Of a stretch of 64,000 nucleotides of DNA, positions 24,818 through 36,899 are shown piece after piece. Each line of letters begins with the position of its first letter. Position 1 is the first letter of the stretch. Below the pieces are notes generated by a model. It was not told the origin of the DNA, searched no databases, and was given only the letters and a program-made list of their open reading frames with translations. The position numbers and the translations under genes were made by a program. The DNA is taken from positions 3,947,917-4,011,916 of the forward strand of contig NC_026501.1 in assembly GCF_000182925.2 (NCBI RefSeq). Direction: 5' to 3'. The DNA is from Neurospora crassa OR74A (taxonomy: Eukaryota; Ascomycota; Sordariomycetes; Sordariales; Sordariaceae).

Positions 24818-26714
24818 CTAGAGTCTCAAATGTAGCTCGGCTATAAAGGACGGCAAATTATTCACATCGATAACCTCATTGATATTAAGCCTCCGACACT
24901 GAACCTCGACCCGACGCGCTATGCGCCACTCTCGACCGAGAACAACAATTACCGGCGCACCAATAAGGTCCGCGTCCTTAAGCTTCCAAGGCAATGATTT
25001 TTGGCGATCATCGAGAATGATGTCTAGCCGCTCATCCTGGTCTCCGATGCCGTTAAGAATGCGCTTGTAGACCTCTACAGCATCGTCGTAGTTGTCTTCA
25101 GCAAAGACGACGATACAGGTATATGGGGCAATGGCGACAGGCCAATTCAAACCTTTATCATCAGCTAGGTGTTCAGCCACGGCGCCAATGACACGCGAAA
25201 TCCCTATTCCGTGGCAGCCCATTTGCATGCTCACTGTTTTTGAAGTGCCGCTATCCCCTGTCGAAGGTTTTGCCTCGCTCGAACTGGGAGGCGGCAACGA
25301 TATCTTTGCGCCCAATGGTTGCGAATACCGAGTGCCCAAGTGAAACGTGTGGCCCAACTCCATCGCCTTCTGGACATTCAAAGTTCCGGAGGAGCATTGT
25401 GGGCAATTATCCCCCTTGCGGATCCGAAGAAAATTCAAAGGTTTTCCGCCGTTAGTGGAAGATCCGTGACACTGAACATGCAATGTGGATGCTCCTGATT
25501 TGACAGTGTCCGGCCACATAGGCAGTGATGCGCTGCCTTTCGAACTGTCCGAGAACGACGGTGGAAGTCTGCTGTCGAAGAGATTCACCAGTTGTTTTGC
25601 TGTGGCGTCCGGGCCTTCTGTCGCCGCTGCCCAGAATTCCGTGGCGTCCGAAACTGAAGCATCTAAGTCTGGTACAAGAGGTTTGATCGCATATATGTTG
25701 ATATCAGAGTTTGTGTACTCGCGCACTTGACCGGTATTCGTCCTGATCGTTCTCGTGGGATACCAGACGTTGACGAGTGTAGAACGGTCTTTGGTAATAG
25801 CCCGCCAAACCCCAACATGATCAGCTTGGCAGATCTCATGTGCAACTTTGGTAGTCGCTATTTCCTCGTTGATAATGTAGTCACAACTTCCACAAGTGAT
25901 GATATTATCCTCCCCGAAGGGTGAGGGCAAGTGATACTCATGGCTCAGGTCGCCGCCCATGTCACCAGAACTAGCTTTTGCCGCCAGGACTGGGAGCTTC
26001 ATGTCGTTGAAGATGCGTGAGTAAGCGGCTCGGACTTTCTCGTAAGTGTCCAAAGCAGACGTTAGATCTGTGTCGAAGGTGTAAAGGTCTTTCATGATAA
26101 ACTCGCGCCCACGAAGAAGCCCGTGACGTGGGCGTAACTCATCCCGAAACTTGCGAGTAATCTGGTAGAGTCGGAGAGGGAGATCCTTGTACGACCTGAC
26201 GGTCTGCGCGACCAGATAGGTAATCTCTTCCTCATGAGTGGGAGATAATAGATAGGCACTGCCTTTGCGATCCGGGAATCGGAAAAGCTACCACCACAAC
26301 ACGTTAGCCCAAACAAAGGCCTCAAAAGGCTGACGAGCTGGGGAGAGTGTGGAGAACGCACCTCGGGTGCAATATTCGGCAGTCGTCCGCTGCGCTCCCA
26401 CAGAGCTTCGCTTGAAATGGAAGACAGCGATACTCTAGAGGCCGCTGTCGGTTGAAGGTAGGTGTGAGTAGCTTGGTCAGAAAAGCAACGGGAGAGCACT
26501 AACCTAGCGACTCCTCCATGTGCTTTGCGACCAGTCGTTCTACCTTATCCTGTACCCTTTTCCCGAGAGGCAGCATGTGGAAGATGCCGGCGTGAGACTG
26601 ACGAAGAAAGCCAGCGCGAACGAGCTTTGAATGGGCATCTTCAACCCCCGGAACAGCAAAGCCTCCGCTAGGTATCCAAACCTTTGAAAGGCGGGGGATG
26701 GAACGCGGCAGCAT
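24818..26714 (-). CDS. AIM10: Prolyl-tRNA synthetase, mitochondrial (bacterial type)
   Basis: Charges tRNA-Pro with proline, most likely in mitochondria. Exons 26714-26504, 26444-26362 and 26287-24818 (introns 59 and 74 bp) give 587 aa. Class II motifs are visible: motif 1 region G-I-F-H-M-L-P-L-G (about residues 53-61), P-T-H-E-E-E (114-119), motif 2 R-D-E-L-R-P-R-H-G (146-154) and motif 3 G-C-H-G-I-G-I-S-R (455-463), followed by an anticodon-binding C-terminus. The C-x-x-C pairs near 230-233 and 393-396 and the G-x-x-S-H-E-Y segment are as in bacterial ProRS, so this is the organellar and not the cytosolic enzyme. The Met at 26714 (M-L-P-R-S-I-P-R-L-S-K) was chosen because its basic, hydroxylated N-terminus suits mitochondrial import. 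Upstream Met codons in the same frame run into repeat DNA. The gene stands alone between two transposon blocks and shows no RIP damage. Confidence 0.93.
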
Positions 26715-26792
26715 GATTTTCACATGTATGGATGCCACAGTAGATGATGATATAGACCACACGTCAATGTACGCGTGAATACATTTACTAGT

Positions 26793-26906
26793 ACTAGTGT
26801 TCGGGGCAGCAGAGCTACGACCCTTCCGTGGCCCGTGCAAGGCTGGATCCTGGGTTGCGGCCCGTACACAGCTGGATTCTGGGTTGTGGCCCGTACACAG
26901 CTAGAT
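26793..26906 (+). repeat. Tandem GCTGGATTCTGGGTTG repeat, block 1
   Basis: Three units of about 28 bp containing GCTGGATYCTGGGTTG and GGCCCGTACACA, preceded by ACTAGTGTTCGGGGC. The same array in the same orientation, more AT-shifted, lies at 62372-62528. It is non-coding, and its near edge is only ~80 bp upstream of the synthetase start, so it probably overlaps that gene's promoter. Confidence 0.8.
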
Positions 26907-28640
26907 TCACACAAACGAAAATATCTATCCTATATTTCAAACCCTTACCTTTCTTACTACAATTACTACCCTAATTACCACCCTAGTCCTTACATACTGC
27001 TCCGCACACTCCTACCAATCCATTTTCATAAGCATATAACAATCTAATCAATCTAGTAAGTACCCTACATAGACGCACGTATATTTTTTTTAGTATTACT
27101 AATATTACTTTTAGACCCCTCTTACCTCATTATTATAGCCGGTAGTAGTAAGCGTACTAGAGTAATTAAGAAGATTGTAGCTACCCCTTAGGCAATTAAA
27201 AATAAAAATGCTATTGCGGCTTCCGAAACTATCAAGGAGACCGTTACGGCCCCCGTTATTACCCCCGTTACTACCCCCGTTACGGACCCTATTACGGACC
27301 CTAAAGAGTCCGAAAAGACTAATAATAGCGCCGAAAACGCTAGTACCTAGACTAGCTTCGACTGTATTGAGGTATTTACAAACTCCAAACTACCCGATAT
27401 TAAATTCGATAGTATAAATTTCTTAGAGTAGTTTACAACCAAATTTAAAGATATAAAATTGTCTAATACTTATAAGAAACTAGCGGCTATACCCGTAAGT
27501 TTTTTTTTCTCTACGATTTTATATCCTTTTAATATTTATTTTTACTAACTAACGGTTCCGTAGCCCCTCCGCAACATCCAATTTAAAGCCAACGCGGGTA
27601 ATAATACTTAGAGGAAGGAATCCAGCAATTTTCGGCCTACACGCATGGAAGTATGGCTCCTTTCGGTGGTGGGTAATACTATTAATTGTACTACTTATAT
27701 TAATTATAGTATTTTTAAGGTTTATTACTCGGTGCCTAGTATTTCGAAAGGGGCGTATAATAATTATTATTTAAATACGAGTAGTATTTAGTACCCAAAT
27801 TATAAGGGATAGATTATAAGCGATACGCACACCCTATCTACTATTATAAATACTATTGCTCGTACTTATAATAAATATAATATTAAATTTACGGAGTCCC
27901 CTACCGTATTGAAGAAGGTACATAAAGATAGCTAATTTGAAGGCCAAATATAAGGCCAATTCTACCTTGGCTACCTCTAAAATATAGCTTTAGTCGTATA
28001 CGTATATTACCCTTTCGTTATTTAAAATATAGTTAATATATATTTTTACTATAGTAACGCTCCCTACGATGTCTTTTCGGCCCCGGCCGCCCTCCCGTCC
28101 GACCTCCTTCCAATTCCGAATATGCCGAGTTTCGAATTGGAGCGTATAGCTAATTAGTTTGCGGTTATATTTACCGTCTATAGAGTAACTATAAATAAAA
28201 AGAGAAAGTAAGAGCGTTTTTGATCGGAATGAGAATACAATATACAAATAGTTTTATAAATTTTTAGTATTAATTTGCAGTACAAATATAAGTATTTACG
28301 TAGTTTATAATTAGCTAGTTGAATCTTTTTAACTTTATTTCAATTATTTGCTTCCCCTTCCTATATAATTTATAAATATAATATATATATTTAAATATTT
28401 ATATAAGAGTATAAGAGTATATATATAGGTAATAATAAAAAAATATATAAGGTTAGGTATAAAGTAAAGAATAGGTATAAGTATAGATATAAAGTAAGAA
28501 TAGGTATAGGTATAAATATAAAGTAAAAAGTAAAGAGGGTATAGGTAGAGTATAAGAGTAAGAAAAGATAGAAAGTATAATATATATTAATTTTAAATTA
28601 ATACTTCCAACTAGACTACGTTACGTAAAAGTCTATCCTC
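26907..28640. repeat. AT-rich degraded region with short plus-strand gag-like frame
   Basis: No intact gene. From 27150 to 27480 a plus-strand frame can be followed: Thr/Pro-rich (repeated T-P-V-T / D-P-I-T), then D-I-K-F-D-S-I-N-F-L-E-stop-F. This suggests the N-terminus of a gag-like protein. About 28380-28580 is a purine-rich simple repeat (TATAGGTATAAAGTA). The 3' end of the Helitron below probably falls here, but I could not fix it. Confidence 0.45.
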
Positions 28641-31600
28641 CTCCCGTTCAATCCTTTATAAAAGTATAGAAATATTCTATAATATAATAACCCTACTTAT
28701 AGCTACATACAACTGCCCGTAACTAAAGACATAATCCTATAAATTAATGCCAATATAGTAAAAGGATTGCCCTTGACTCTTATTAATAATTATAGAGAAG
28801 TAGAGCTATACTAGAAATTGTGTACGTTTCAACCGAAAAGCCTATTCTTTATCTATTACTAACGAAATACGAGGAATTATCCGTAATTCGCCTGTAAAGG
28901 AACTACCTAAAATCTTTCCCTCGATTATATATCTACCTAGTTTAATAATTACTAATTTAATACTATTGTATATATTACTTTCGGGGTATAAATTATGTAA
29001 GAGTAAAATAGGTATACCCTTCTTTAAAGTTAATTTATTGGGAGGGTATTTTGGAAAATCCAAAGTTTATAAATATTTTAGAGTAAATTGTAAATCCCGG
29101 GTATCGTTTTCCGGTATATTAATAGAGTTTATAAAATTATAGTCTATACTTTCGCCCTATATATGGGATAGAATTTACTTATTTACTTCCCTAATAGAAT
29201 CGTTACGGGTATAAAGAACAGCCCTATTAGTAAAAATAGTATTATTTGTAAGTGTAATAGTAAGAAGGGAAGTAGGGTAAATCCGGGTTAGAAAGTTTTT
29301 TTCTATAATAGTAACGAATATAGCTAGGAACGGTTGAGCCTATTCGGACTTATAGTAAATAGGGTTATAAGATAGATCCTATAGTTATTGTACAAATATA
29401 TAGGTTTAAGTAGTAGCCCTTTGAATATATATATTCTCTATAAGGTATAAGACTTTAATATTTTACTAAATTAGAGAGTACTTTAAGTAGAAAGAAACTA
29501 CTTCTAAATATATACTTTACTTCTTTATAGGTAGAATTTATATAAAATCCCTACCGAAAATAACCGGAATACTATTGAATCGAATACCCTTACATCCTAA
29601 AAGGTCTTATAAAGTATAATTAACGGCTTCTATATACCTCCGGTTTTATATAGGAACCTCGTTCTAAATAATTAAGGAAGTCCGTTATAGTAACTAGTAT
29701 AAGTTAGTATTCTTCTTAATATTATATATTTATAAAGTAGAAATATTTAGAGGGATTTTAAATTAGGAGTATATAGTCCGCCCGCTATTAAGTAAGAGTG
29801 TTATAATACTTAAAAACGCTACGTATAGTACTACTTTATTCTAAGTACGAAAGTATATATATAACCTATAGTATAAGAACGTTTTCCTAATGCCTCCTAG
29901 TCCCTATATAAAGAAAAGTATATTTTTAAGGGTATTTTCTACGGTAGTAATAATTTCGTTGAAGATTGCGGCCTACCTAATATTAAATTTAGATTAAATA
30001 TTATTAAAAAGTATTTATTACTTATCCGAATCGTATTATAACTCCTATTGTAAAAGGGGGTTTCTATTTATTTACTCTTATATAAATATTAATTTAGGGA
30101 GACCTAAATTAGAAAGAGATTTATTTAATTAAGTAAAGTATTAACTAATAAAGTATAAATTGTAATTGATATATAAGTTTTTTAAATTGGGTAGGATGCT
30201 TACTATTCTTATAATTCTATAAGGTAAATTATTATAGAAAAGGTTTATAAATTTATCTTAAATAGCTTTCGGATCCGTTATAGGATTACCGTTCGTTAAA
30301 TATATAACGAATAAATACCGTAACTACCGCCCAATTTACTATATACCCGCCTTTTCGAATAATATTTCCTACTAAGAATTATCCTTTAAGAACCCTCGCT
30401 TTAAATAAACCTCTCTAAAGGTATTATATATTACACTATTTATAATACGTAAGTCCTGAAAGGAGTAGGGCCCGGGCACATTTACTAATAATAAATATAA
30501 GAAATATTATTCGCTAGTAATAGGAGGGATGTAATAAATCCGGTTAATAGTAATACCCTTTTAATATAGCCGCTATATATAAATATCCTCCTTCTAAATG
30601 TATTTAGAAGGGAAATCTATATATAGAATATTACAATTTAGGCTGTTAGGATATATTATATTATACTTAAAGAAGGACTTAAATATAATTTGCGCGGCCC
30701 GCTCGGCCCGTTAGGCTGCTTGATTTAGATTTAAGTTAGTATGTAAAGTAATAGTTGGATTATTTTTTAAATAGATAGGGAGTAGTATAATAGTTGGATA
30801 TTCCTCGTATAATAATTATTCTATAATATGTATAAGTACTTCTACGGGATTAATATATTGTATAAATATATATTATTTTACTTTATTTAGTTCTATAAAT
30901 TCTAGAGTAGTCTGATTAGTGCCCTTATAAATATATTTATGGATGTACTTTACAATATCTATAGTAGAATAAACCTTTACGTTAATATAATATTGGTACT
31001 TTAAAATTAAGTACGGATTATATAGTATAATTATATTATTGTATATAGGAATATCCCGGCTATTAGACCTTTTTGTAACGTGAATACTATTATTGTAGTA
31101 TTTATAAGAAGGGTAACCGGTATATTTAATAGTAATTTATTTAGTATACGGCTTGGGGTAACGTTTTCTATATTGTGGGATACCTCTCCTATCCTTCTTA
31201 CTTGTAACTATATACGGAACGCTTAGGTTATCCGTATTATAAGGACCGTAAATTATAAAGGTCTTTAGTAATTTTATAAACTGCCCGTCCGGGTCTTTCT
31301 TAAGTAGTAGAAATTCTGTTCGGATAATGCGGTTTATTATTTGCGGCTTTAAATAAGCTTGCTAGGACTCTATATTTAAGAATACTAATATATACCGGTA
31401 TAGAAAGCTATGTTTTTGGAACTCTAAAATTTATATAATATTTATATACGTACTGAAAAAACCGTTCTTTATTTCCTTTATTAGCGTATTCGCTTTTAAA
31501 TTAAATATTCGGCTTACAATATCCGGGCGTTTTATATAATTAAGACTATTTAATTTAGTTTGTACCTCCGGCTAGTGCGAGTTTGTAATTATTATAATAA

Positions 31601-33300
31601 AGAACGTTAGTTTATTGAATTTACGGGTAATAGTTATAGAGTTTTGATAATATTTAGTTTAGTAATAGGTATTACTAGTGTAATTTACGGGAAGGATAAC
31701 TCTCTGGCCGATATTTGAAGTAGTACGGCTATCGGTTTCTTAGGTATTTATAGTATAAATCCAATTTGTTAAATACTAGTATAGTTTTGCTCGGATTTTA
31801 GTCTAGTAGTGCCGGAACTAATCTAATTTATTTTAATTATTTATAGTATATGCGTTTACTAACTACTATTAAAATAAGCGTCTAAATAGAAAGGGGATAT
31901 CTTCCTAACCTATGCGTAGGAATAAACAATATTAATATTATTTATTCTACTTTATTCGAAGGTCTTTACGTAGATTGTAAACCGTCTTTCTTAATATAAG
32001 GTAGAAGCCGTAGTCCCTATAAGGAAGTATTAACGGGTATGTTAAAGGAAAGTATATACTATAGGTTATTAAAATATACTAAAACTAGTTAGAATTATAT
32101 TTATTAAGTATAATAAACTGTGTAAAATTAATCGTATTATCCTCCCGTACCCTATCCTATTTGTTAAATATATTAGGGAGGATTATGGCTACTTTACTAA
32201 CTATAGGAAGGTTTTTACGCCTCCGATTAGTATTTTACTAGATTACTAATTATAAATGTATTTACGCATTTATTTCAACTTGAGTATTATTTATTTAGTA
32301 AATATTTAAGCGCTCCTTAGTAGTATTATACCGCTCTACGTATAGATTATTATAATATAGAAAGGAGGTAAAATCCGCTACGAACTTAGAATTTAAATCC
32401 ATAAAGGCTTATAAGCGATAGCTAACTTAAGCTTACGTAGCATCTGGAATTATTAGGTTATAAATATATAATTAGGCGTATTTAGGAAATTAACCTGGTT
32501 TAAGTTATAAAGGATTATAATAATAGTATAAAATACTTTATATTTAGAAGTCTCTAGGCCCGCTACTATTACCGTACAATCTCTCAATATATTGTACGAA
32601 TATAAAAGTAAAGGTATTATTATAGTACTATAGTTTGTTTTAGAAATTTCGGGCCCGTTAATTGTTACTTTTTAATAACGAACGTAAGAAAGTAAGTAAT
32701 AGTCTTTATAGTTCCAGATTAATATCCCCCTGTATATAGTAATTATTAAATTTGGGATTCTCTATAAAAGTGCCCTTATTAGGGGTTAGTAGGAATTTAA
32801 TAGCCGAAAGAGGGGTATACAGATAGTAAGTCGTTTATTTAATTAATATTTTGTACTATAAAGTTTATATATAACGTTTATAAGGCCTAAATTAGCGTAA
32901 GGGGTAGTTTAAATACTATTAAAAGGGATCCAAATATTTAGTTCCCTTTACTATAACCCCCGTATATTTATTATAATTAAATTAGGTATTCCTTACACTG
33001 TTACTACTCAGTCCGCTTCTACTTAAACTTTTTGCTACTTAGTCTATTACTATATATATAAAGTCTTTATAGTATTAGTATATAGAATGTACGTTCTATA
33101 AGGCGTACTACGGGTACTAAAACGGAAGGCTGAAATAGGTTTATTCTCGTAATAAATAGTATAATATAAAGTTTAGGAATTATTTACAACTCTTCGTAGC
33201 CTCCCTCTAGTATACGAAGGAAGATTTATAAGGTTTATAGTAGTTATATAAGAACGTCGAGGAAGTATATTAGAGGTTTAGCTATTAATATTGTTAATTA
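28640..33300 (-). mobile_element. Helitron Rep/helicase, RIP-degraded
   Basis: A rolling-circle transposon protein read on the minus strand through many stops. Diagnostic pieces, N- to C-terminal: Y-N-P-Y-L-I-L-K-Y ... I-N-V-K-V-Y-S (about 31020-30960) followed by V-K-Y-I-H-K-Y-I-Y-K-G (about 30950-30915), the conserved core between Helitron Rep and helicase domains; a Walker A relic G-L-G-G-I-R-K-T (about 29910-29883); P-N-K-L-T-L-K-K-G-I-P-I-L-L-L-H-N-L (29050-28980); I-N-K-S-Q-G-Q-S (about 28790-28765); and G-Q-L-Y-V-A-I-S-R-V (about 28720-28690), the Pif1-family C-terminal motif. The termini (TC ... hairpin CTRR) were not located, so the limits are those of the recognisable coding part. 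Confidence 0.85.
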
Positions 33301-33793
33301 ATTATACGAAAAGTATATGAAGGCGCGAAAAACGGGTGTACGGGAATGTACTAATAGAAAAAGCGCGAAATTTAAATAGTGCTAACAATTCTTTTGCGGG
33401 CGAAAACCCTAGTTTCAGTCCGTACGTTAGCAGACTGGTAGTGCAAGAACCTTTTACGTGGAGAGCGCCCGCGAAAGATACTAACACCCTACCCGGATTC
33501 TTAACCCGCCCAGCTGCTGTAAGTATATAGAGACGGATGAATATTCGGTGCTCCGCCTTTTATTTACACAGGGGAGCATTGTCGCGTCGCGTCGCGTGCG
33601 GCTGGTTGATGGAAAAGGCAGTGAATAAGTGGGTGCTCTTACGCGCCCCCTCCCTCAAGTCCGCTCAAGGAAACCTGCTAGGGATCACAATGGTAGAAGC
33701 TGTGGTTGAAGACGAACAACTTCAACCTCGGCGGAGGCGAGAGCGGTTACTGACAGTACCTAGGTACACTTGTAAAGATAAACTACACTGGGC
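33301..33793. other. GC-rich islet of unknown origin
   Basis: About 490 bp of GC-balanced sequence inside AT-rich DNA, with a CGCGT tandem (GTCGCGTCGCGTCGCGTGCG) near 33580-33600. Two open frames (33336-33530 and 33537-33872) cross it. The second runs into the adjacent TIR element and neither shows a known motif, so I do not call a gene. It could be captured host DNA or an unduplicated segment that escaped RIP. Confidence 0.5.
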
Positions 33794-34769
33794 TAGTCTC
33801 AGTCAGACCCACAACCTCCAAAACCACCCCACCCCACCCGTTTCTACGGTAGCAGGTCTGAGCCAATTTTGAGTATTTCGGCCGTTAGCTGCTGTAGGAC
33901 CTAATTATATATTATTATGTATTATAAATTCAGGAAAACTAGTAAAAATGAATAAAAATTACTCTTATATAGAATGTTTCATTCTAATTCTAATAGTAGT
34001 CTTAGTTTTCTTATACAATTATAAATCGTCAAGATGTAAGGCTTTGAACTTTTAGACTCTTACTCCCTCAAGGCTGCATTACTTTAACGGGTGGTCCGAG
34101 CTTGGAAAAAATAGTACCCTTAGATCCGCCTTCTCAAAGACATCCTTCCCATTTAAATACTTTATTAAACACATCAATATTAAGGTTAGAATGAAAAAGA
34201 AATCTGAAAGTAAAAATAAAATACTACCTTCTTAAGGTTATATTACTTTAACAGGTGGTCCGAGTTTAAAACACCTTCTGTCATGACTTTCCTTAGCCAA
34301 TGACTCTGACCATACCAATTCAAAAACAACATCACCGGCAGCATCGTCCGACTAATAGTACCGTTAGAGCCGTTTTACTAAGGCTCTTCTCAATATATAT
34401 TTTCTATAGCTATACAACTACTAATAAGGTTTAAAATAAGGAGTCTCTAAAACTTTAAAAGCAACTGTTGCTAACGAAATTTACCTTTAAAGTTGTATTA
34501 CTATAATAGGTGGTCCGAGCTTTATAAGAGCTATATATTTAGAATGAGTCTAAAAAGACTATCTTTCGAGTGGTCCATTTTTATCTTTATTATTTTTCTT
34601 TATTTTATTATAAAGGAATATTTAAAAGAAAATTTAGAATTTATATAAGAACAACTGCGCTTAACGGCTAAAATGTTCAAAATTTAAACCTCCTCTTACA
34701 AAGTTCGAAGAGATCTATATTTTATGTGGGGCGGGGGTACAGAGGCAGAGGGGGTCTATTTAGAAACTA
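33794..34769 (+). mobile_element. TIR element, copy 1 (976 bp)
   Basis: Starts TAGTCTCAGTCAGACCCAC and ends GGGGTCTATTTAGAAACTA, imperfect terminal inverted repeats of about 18 bp inside TA dinucleotides (TA target duplication, as in Tc1/mariner-like elements). The interior holds three spaced copies of TTACTTTAACGGGTGGTCCG (about 34080, 34245 and 34500) and no transposase. It is homologous throughout to 58343-59249, and at both ends to 57124-57276. Confidence 0.82.
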
Positions 34770-36576
34770 AAACTATACCTACCTTTAAATTTACTATACT
34801 ATATAGTTACTATTATCTCTCTACGTCTTCAGTAGGCGTAGGCTAGTATAACCTACAATAAGTACACATCAGCCCTTGTAAGTTCGTTAGCTTAGTATTT
34901 ACAAATAGGGGTTTTAAGTAGGGGAGATGGTGAATATAATAGCCCGCTAAAAGTACCCTATTAATACCCTATAATTATACTAATTATAGAGGATATACTA
35001 GGTAATTCTAGTAGTTCTAGTTGGAGGCGAGGGTTTGTATACAGGTGGTTGAATCCCTCCTATTAACCGATTCTTACTTTAAAACTAAGCTTTTCAAACC
35101 AATTAGAACTCGTAGATAGACTAGTCCCGCCTTATAACCCCCCTACTACCCCCTTATAAGAAGATGTAGGGCGTGTATAGTGCTAATAAACTTTTTAGGA
35201 CTAATGTATATATACTATATCGTGGGTCCCTGCCTTTGGAGATACCCTAGTCCCTAGGGGTAAGGGTAGTACTAATAGGCCCCAGCTGCTTACTTATAGT
35301 AATGTGCCTTATAAATGCAAGTGGGGCGTGTAGCGAAATTTCTTGTATTTATTAGGTCCTAGCATTTATTAGTACCGGAATATAAGGCCTACCAAAAAGT
35401 TAGAATTATTAATTTACTTATACTAATATACACTTTCTGCCCTATTATTAAGATGTCCTATTCTTTTAAGTAAAGAAATCTATAATATTCTTCTAAACGA
35501 GGATATTATTAAGGTGCTTCTTAAGCTTGATTTTTATTTTATATAATCCCTATACATCCTTAAACCTAGCGATTATATGACTAGCTACTTATTCTAGTAG
35601 ATCTTTCAAACATATAACTGCTTACTTACTAATAATAACTGCTAGTAATTGCTCTTAAAAAGTAAAGTTGTTCTTTTTTTTTGTAAGGGTTCTAAAATCT
35701 TTAATAGTATTTTACTAGTTTAATATTATGTACTAAAGTACTTCTTCAACTATTATTACCTTATTTGGTACTTTGTTTTTATTAATTAGGTTAAGAAAGT
35801 TGAATAGAGACATTCGGTTATCCTAGTCAATATAATTAATTACCTTATTGTAGAAGGTAGTTATCTTAGTTAGGATATTCTCTATTACGCTTTTAAATAT
35901 CAGTTTATAGCCTACTAGTATAGACTTTATTTAGTAATTAATAATAGTTTAAGTCTTTGTTTTACTATATTAAATATATAAAATTTAATGGAGGTAGATC
36001 TAGAGTTTTATTGAATCTACCGGGTTGGATAAAAATTTATTTATTTCATTCATTATATATTGTAAAAAGTAACGTCAATAATATACTTTAAAGATATTGA
36101 TAATTCTTTAATTTATTAGCTATTAAAGGGAGGTATAATTGGGAGGGATAAACAATATAGTAATATTTATTAGTGAGGGTATTATTTAGAGAGTAACTTT
36201 ATAAGTAGAATAGTTATTAAATATAAAGAGTATTTATTACTTAGGCTTTTTAGTAGTAATATAGGTATAAAGAATTGGAGCTATTCTTCTATAACTATCA
36301 CTATTATTTATACCTTTTTATTGCTACGCTAGACTATACGGGTAGTATCAAAATTGTATCTCCTTAATATACAAGGAACTTTAATATAGCTAATAATTTA
36401 AATTTTAAAGAAGTTATTACTAGTATTATTAGTTGTAAGAGTTAGTGAAATTCGATTTTTATTCTTCTTAATACCCAGTTTCTAGAATAACAATGTGTTA
36501 AATAAGGGGCGCGCTGCCAATAGAGACTTAGTTCGTTTATTTTATAATAATTATTAATAGAAAACCCTTTTAAGAA
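34770..36576. repeat. AT-rich degraded repeat with half of an inverted-repeat pair
   Basis: No gene. About 35220-35385 is GC-richer and contains TTATAGTAATGTGCC, matched in inverted orientation at about 37825-37846. The two may be the ends of a ~2.6 kb DNA transposon later invaded by the solo LTR. The interior is too mutated for protein motifs. Confidence 0.4.
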
Positions 36577-36899
36577 TGTCACAAGGCTGGCGCCCAGAGG
36601 TAATGCCTAGCTTTAAGTGTAAGCCAGGCGCGCCTTCTAATTGGGTGCATTAGTCGGTCGGCTATCGGCAGCCGTCTTAACACCAGATACACTGCGTATC
36701 ATTAGGTACATTCCTCGGGTGCGCCGCACGGGCTACATTTCTAGCCTTAGCATTTCTAGCACCTTCAATACCCTCCACATTTCGTATATTTAGCTAGAAG
36801 CTCTGTACCTTACTAGCACAGACCTCCCTCTCCCTCTTTGTCGATTATTCAAGCTCTTTACAAGGCCTACCTGCGTGTATACCTCGTAGATCCTTTACA
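36577..36899 (+). mobile_element. Solo LTR of the 1863-4107 family
   Basis: 323 bp, TGTCACAAGGCTGGCGCCC ... TCCTTTACA, aligning with both LTRs of the 2.2 kb element with small deletions. The flanks AAGAA (36572-36576) and GAGAA (36900-36904) look like a 5 bp target duplication with one A/G difference. A solo LTR arises when recombination between two LTRs removes the interior. Confidence 0.88.

Noticed and set aside
33537-33872. 111-codon frame as a gene
   Set aside because: It runs from a GC-rich islet into the end of a TIR element shared with other loci, so the frame is a chance junction.
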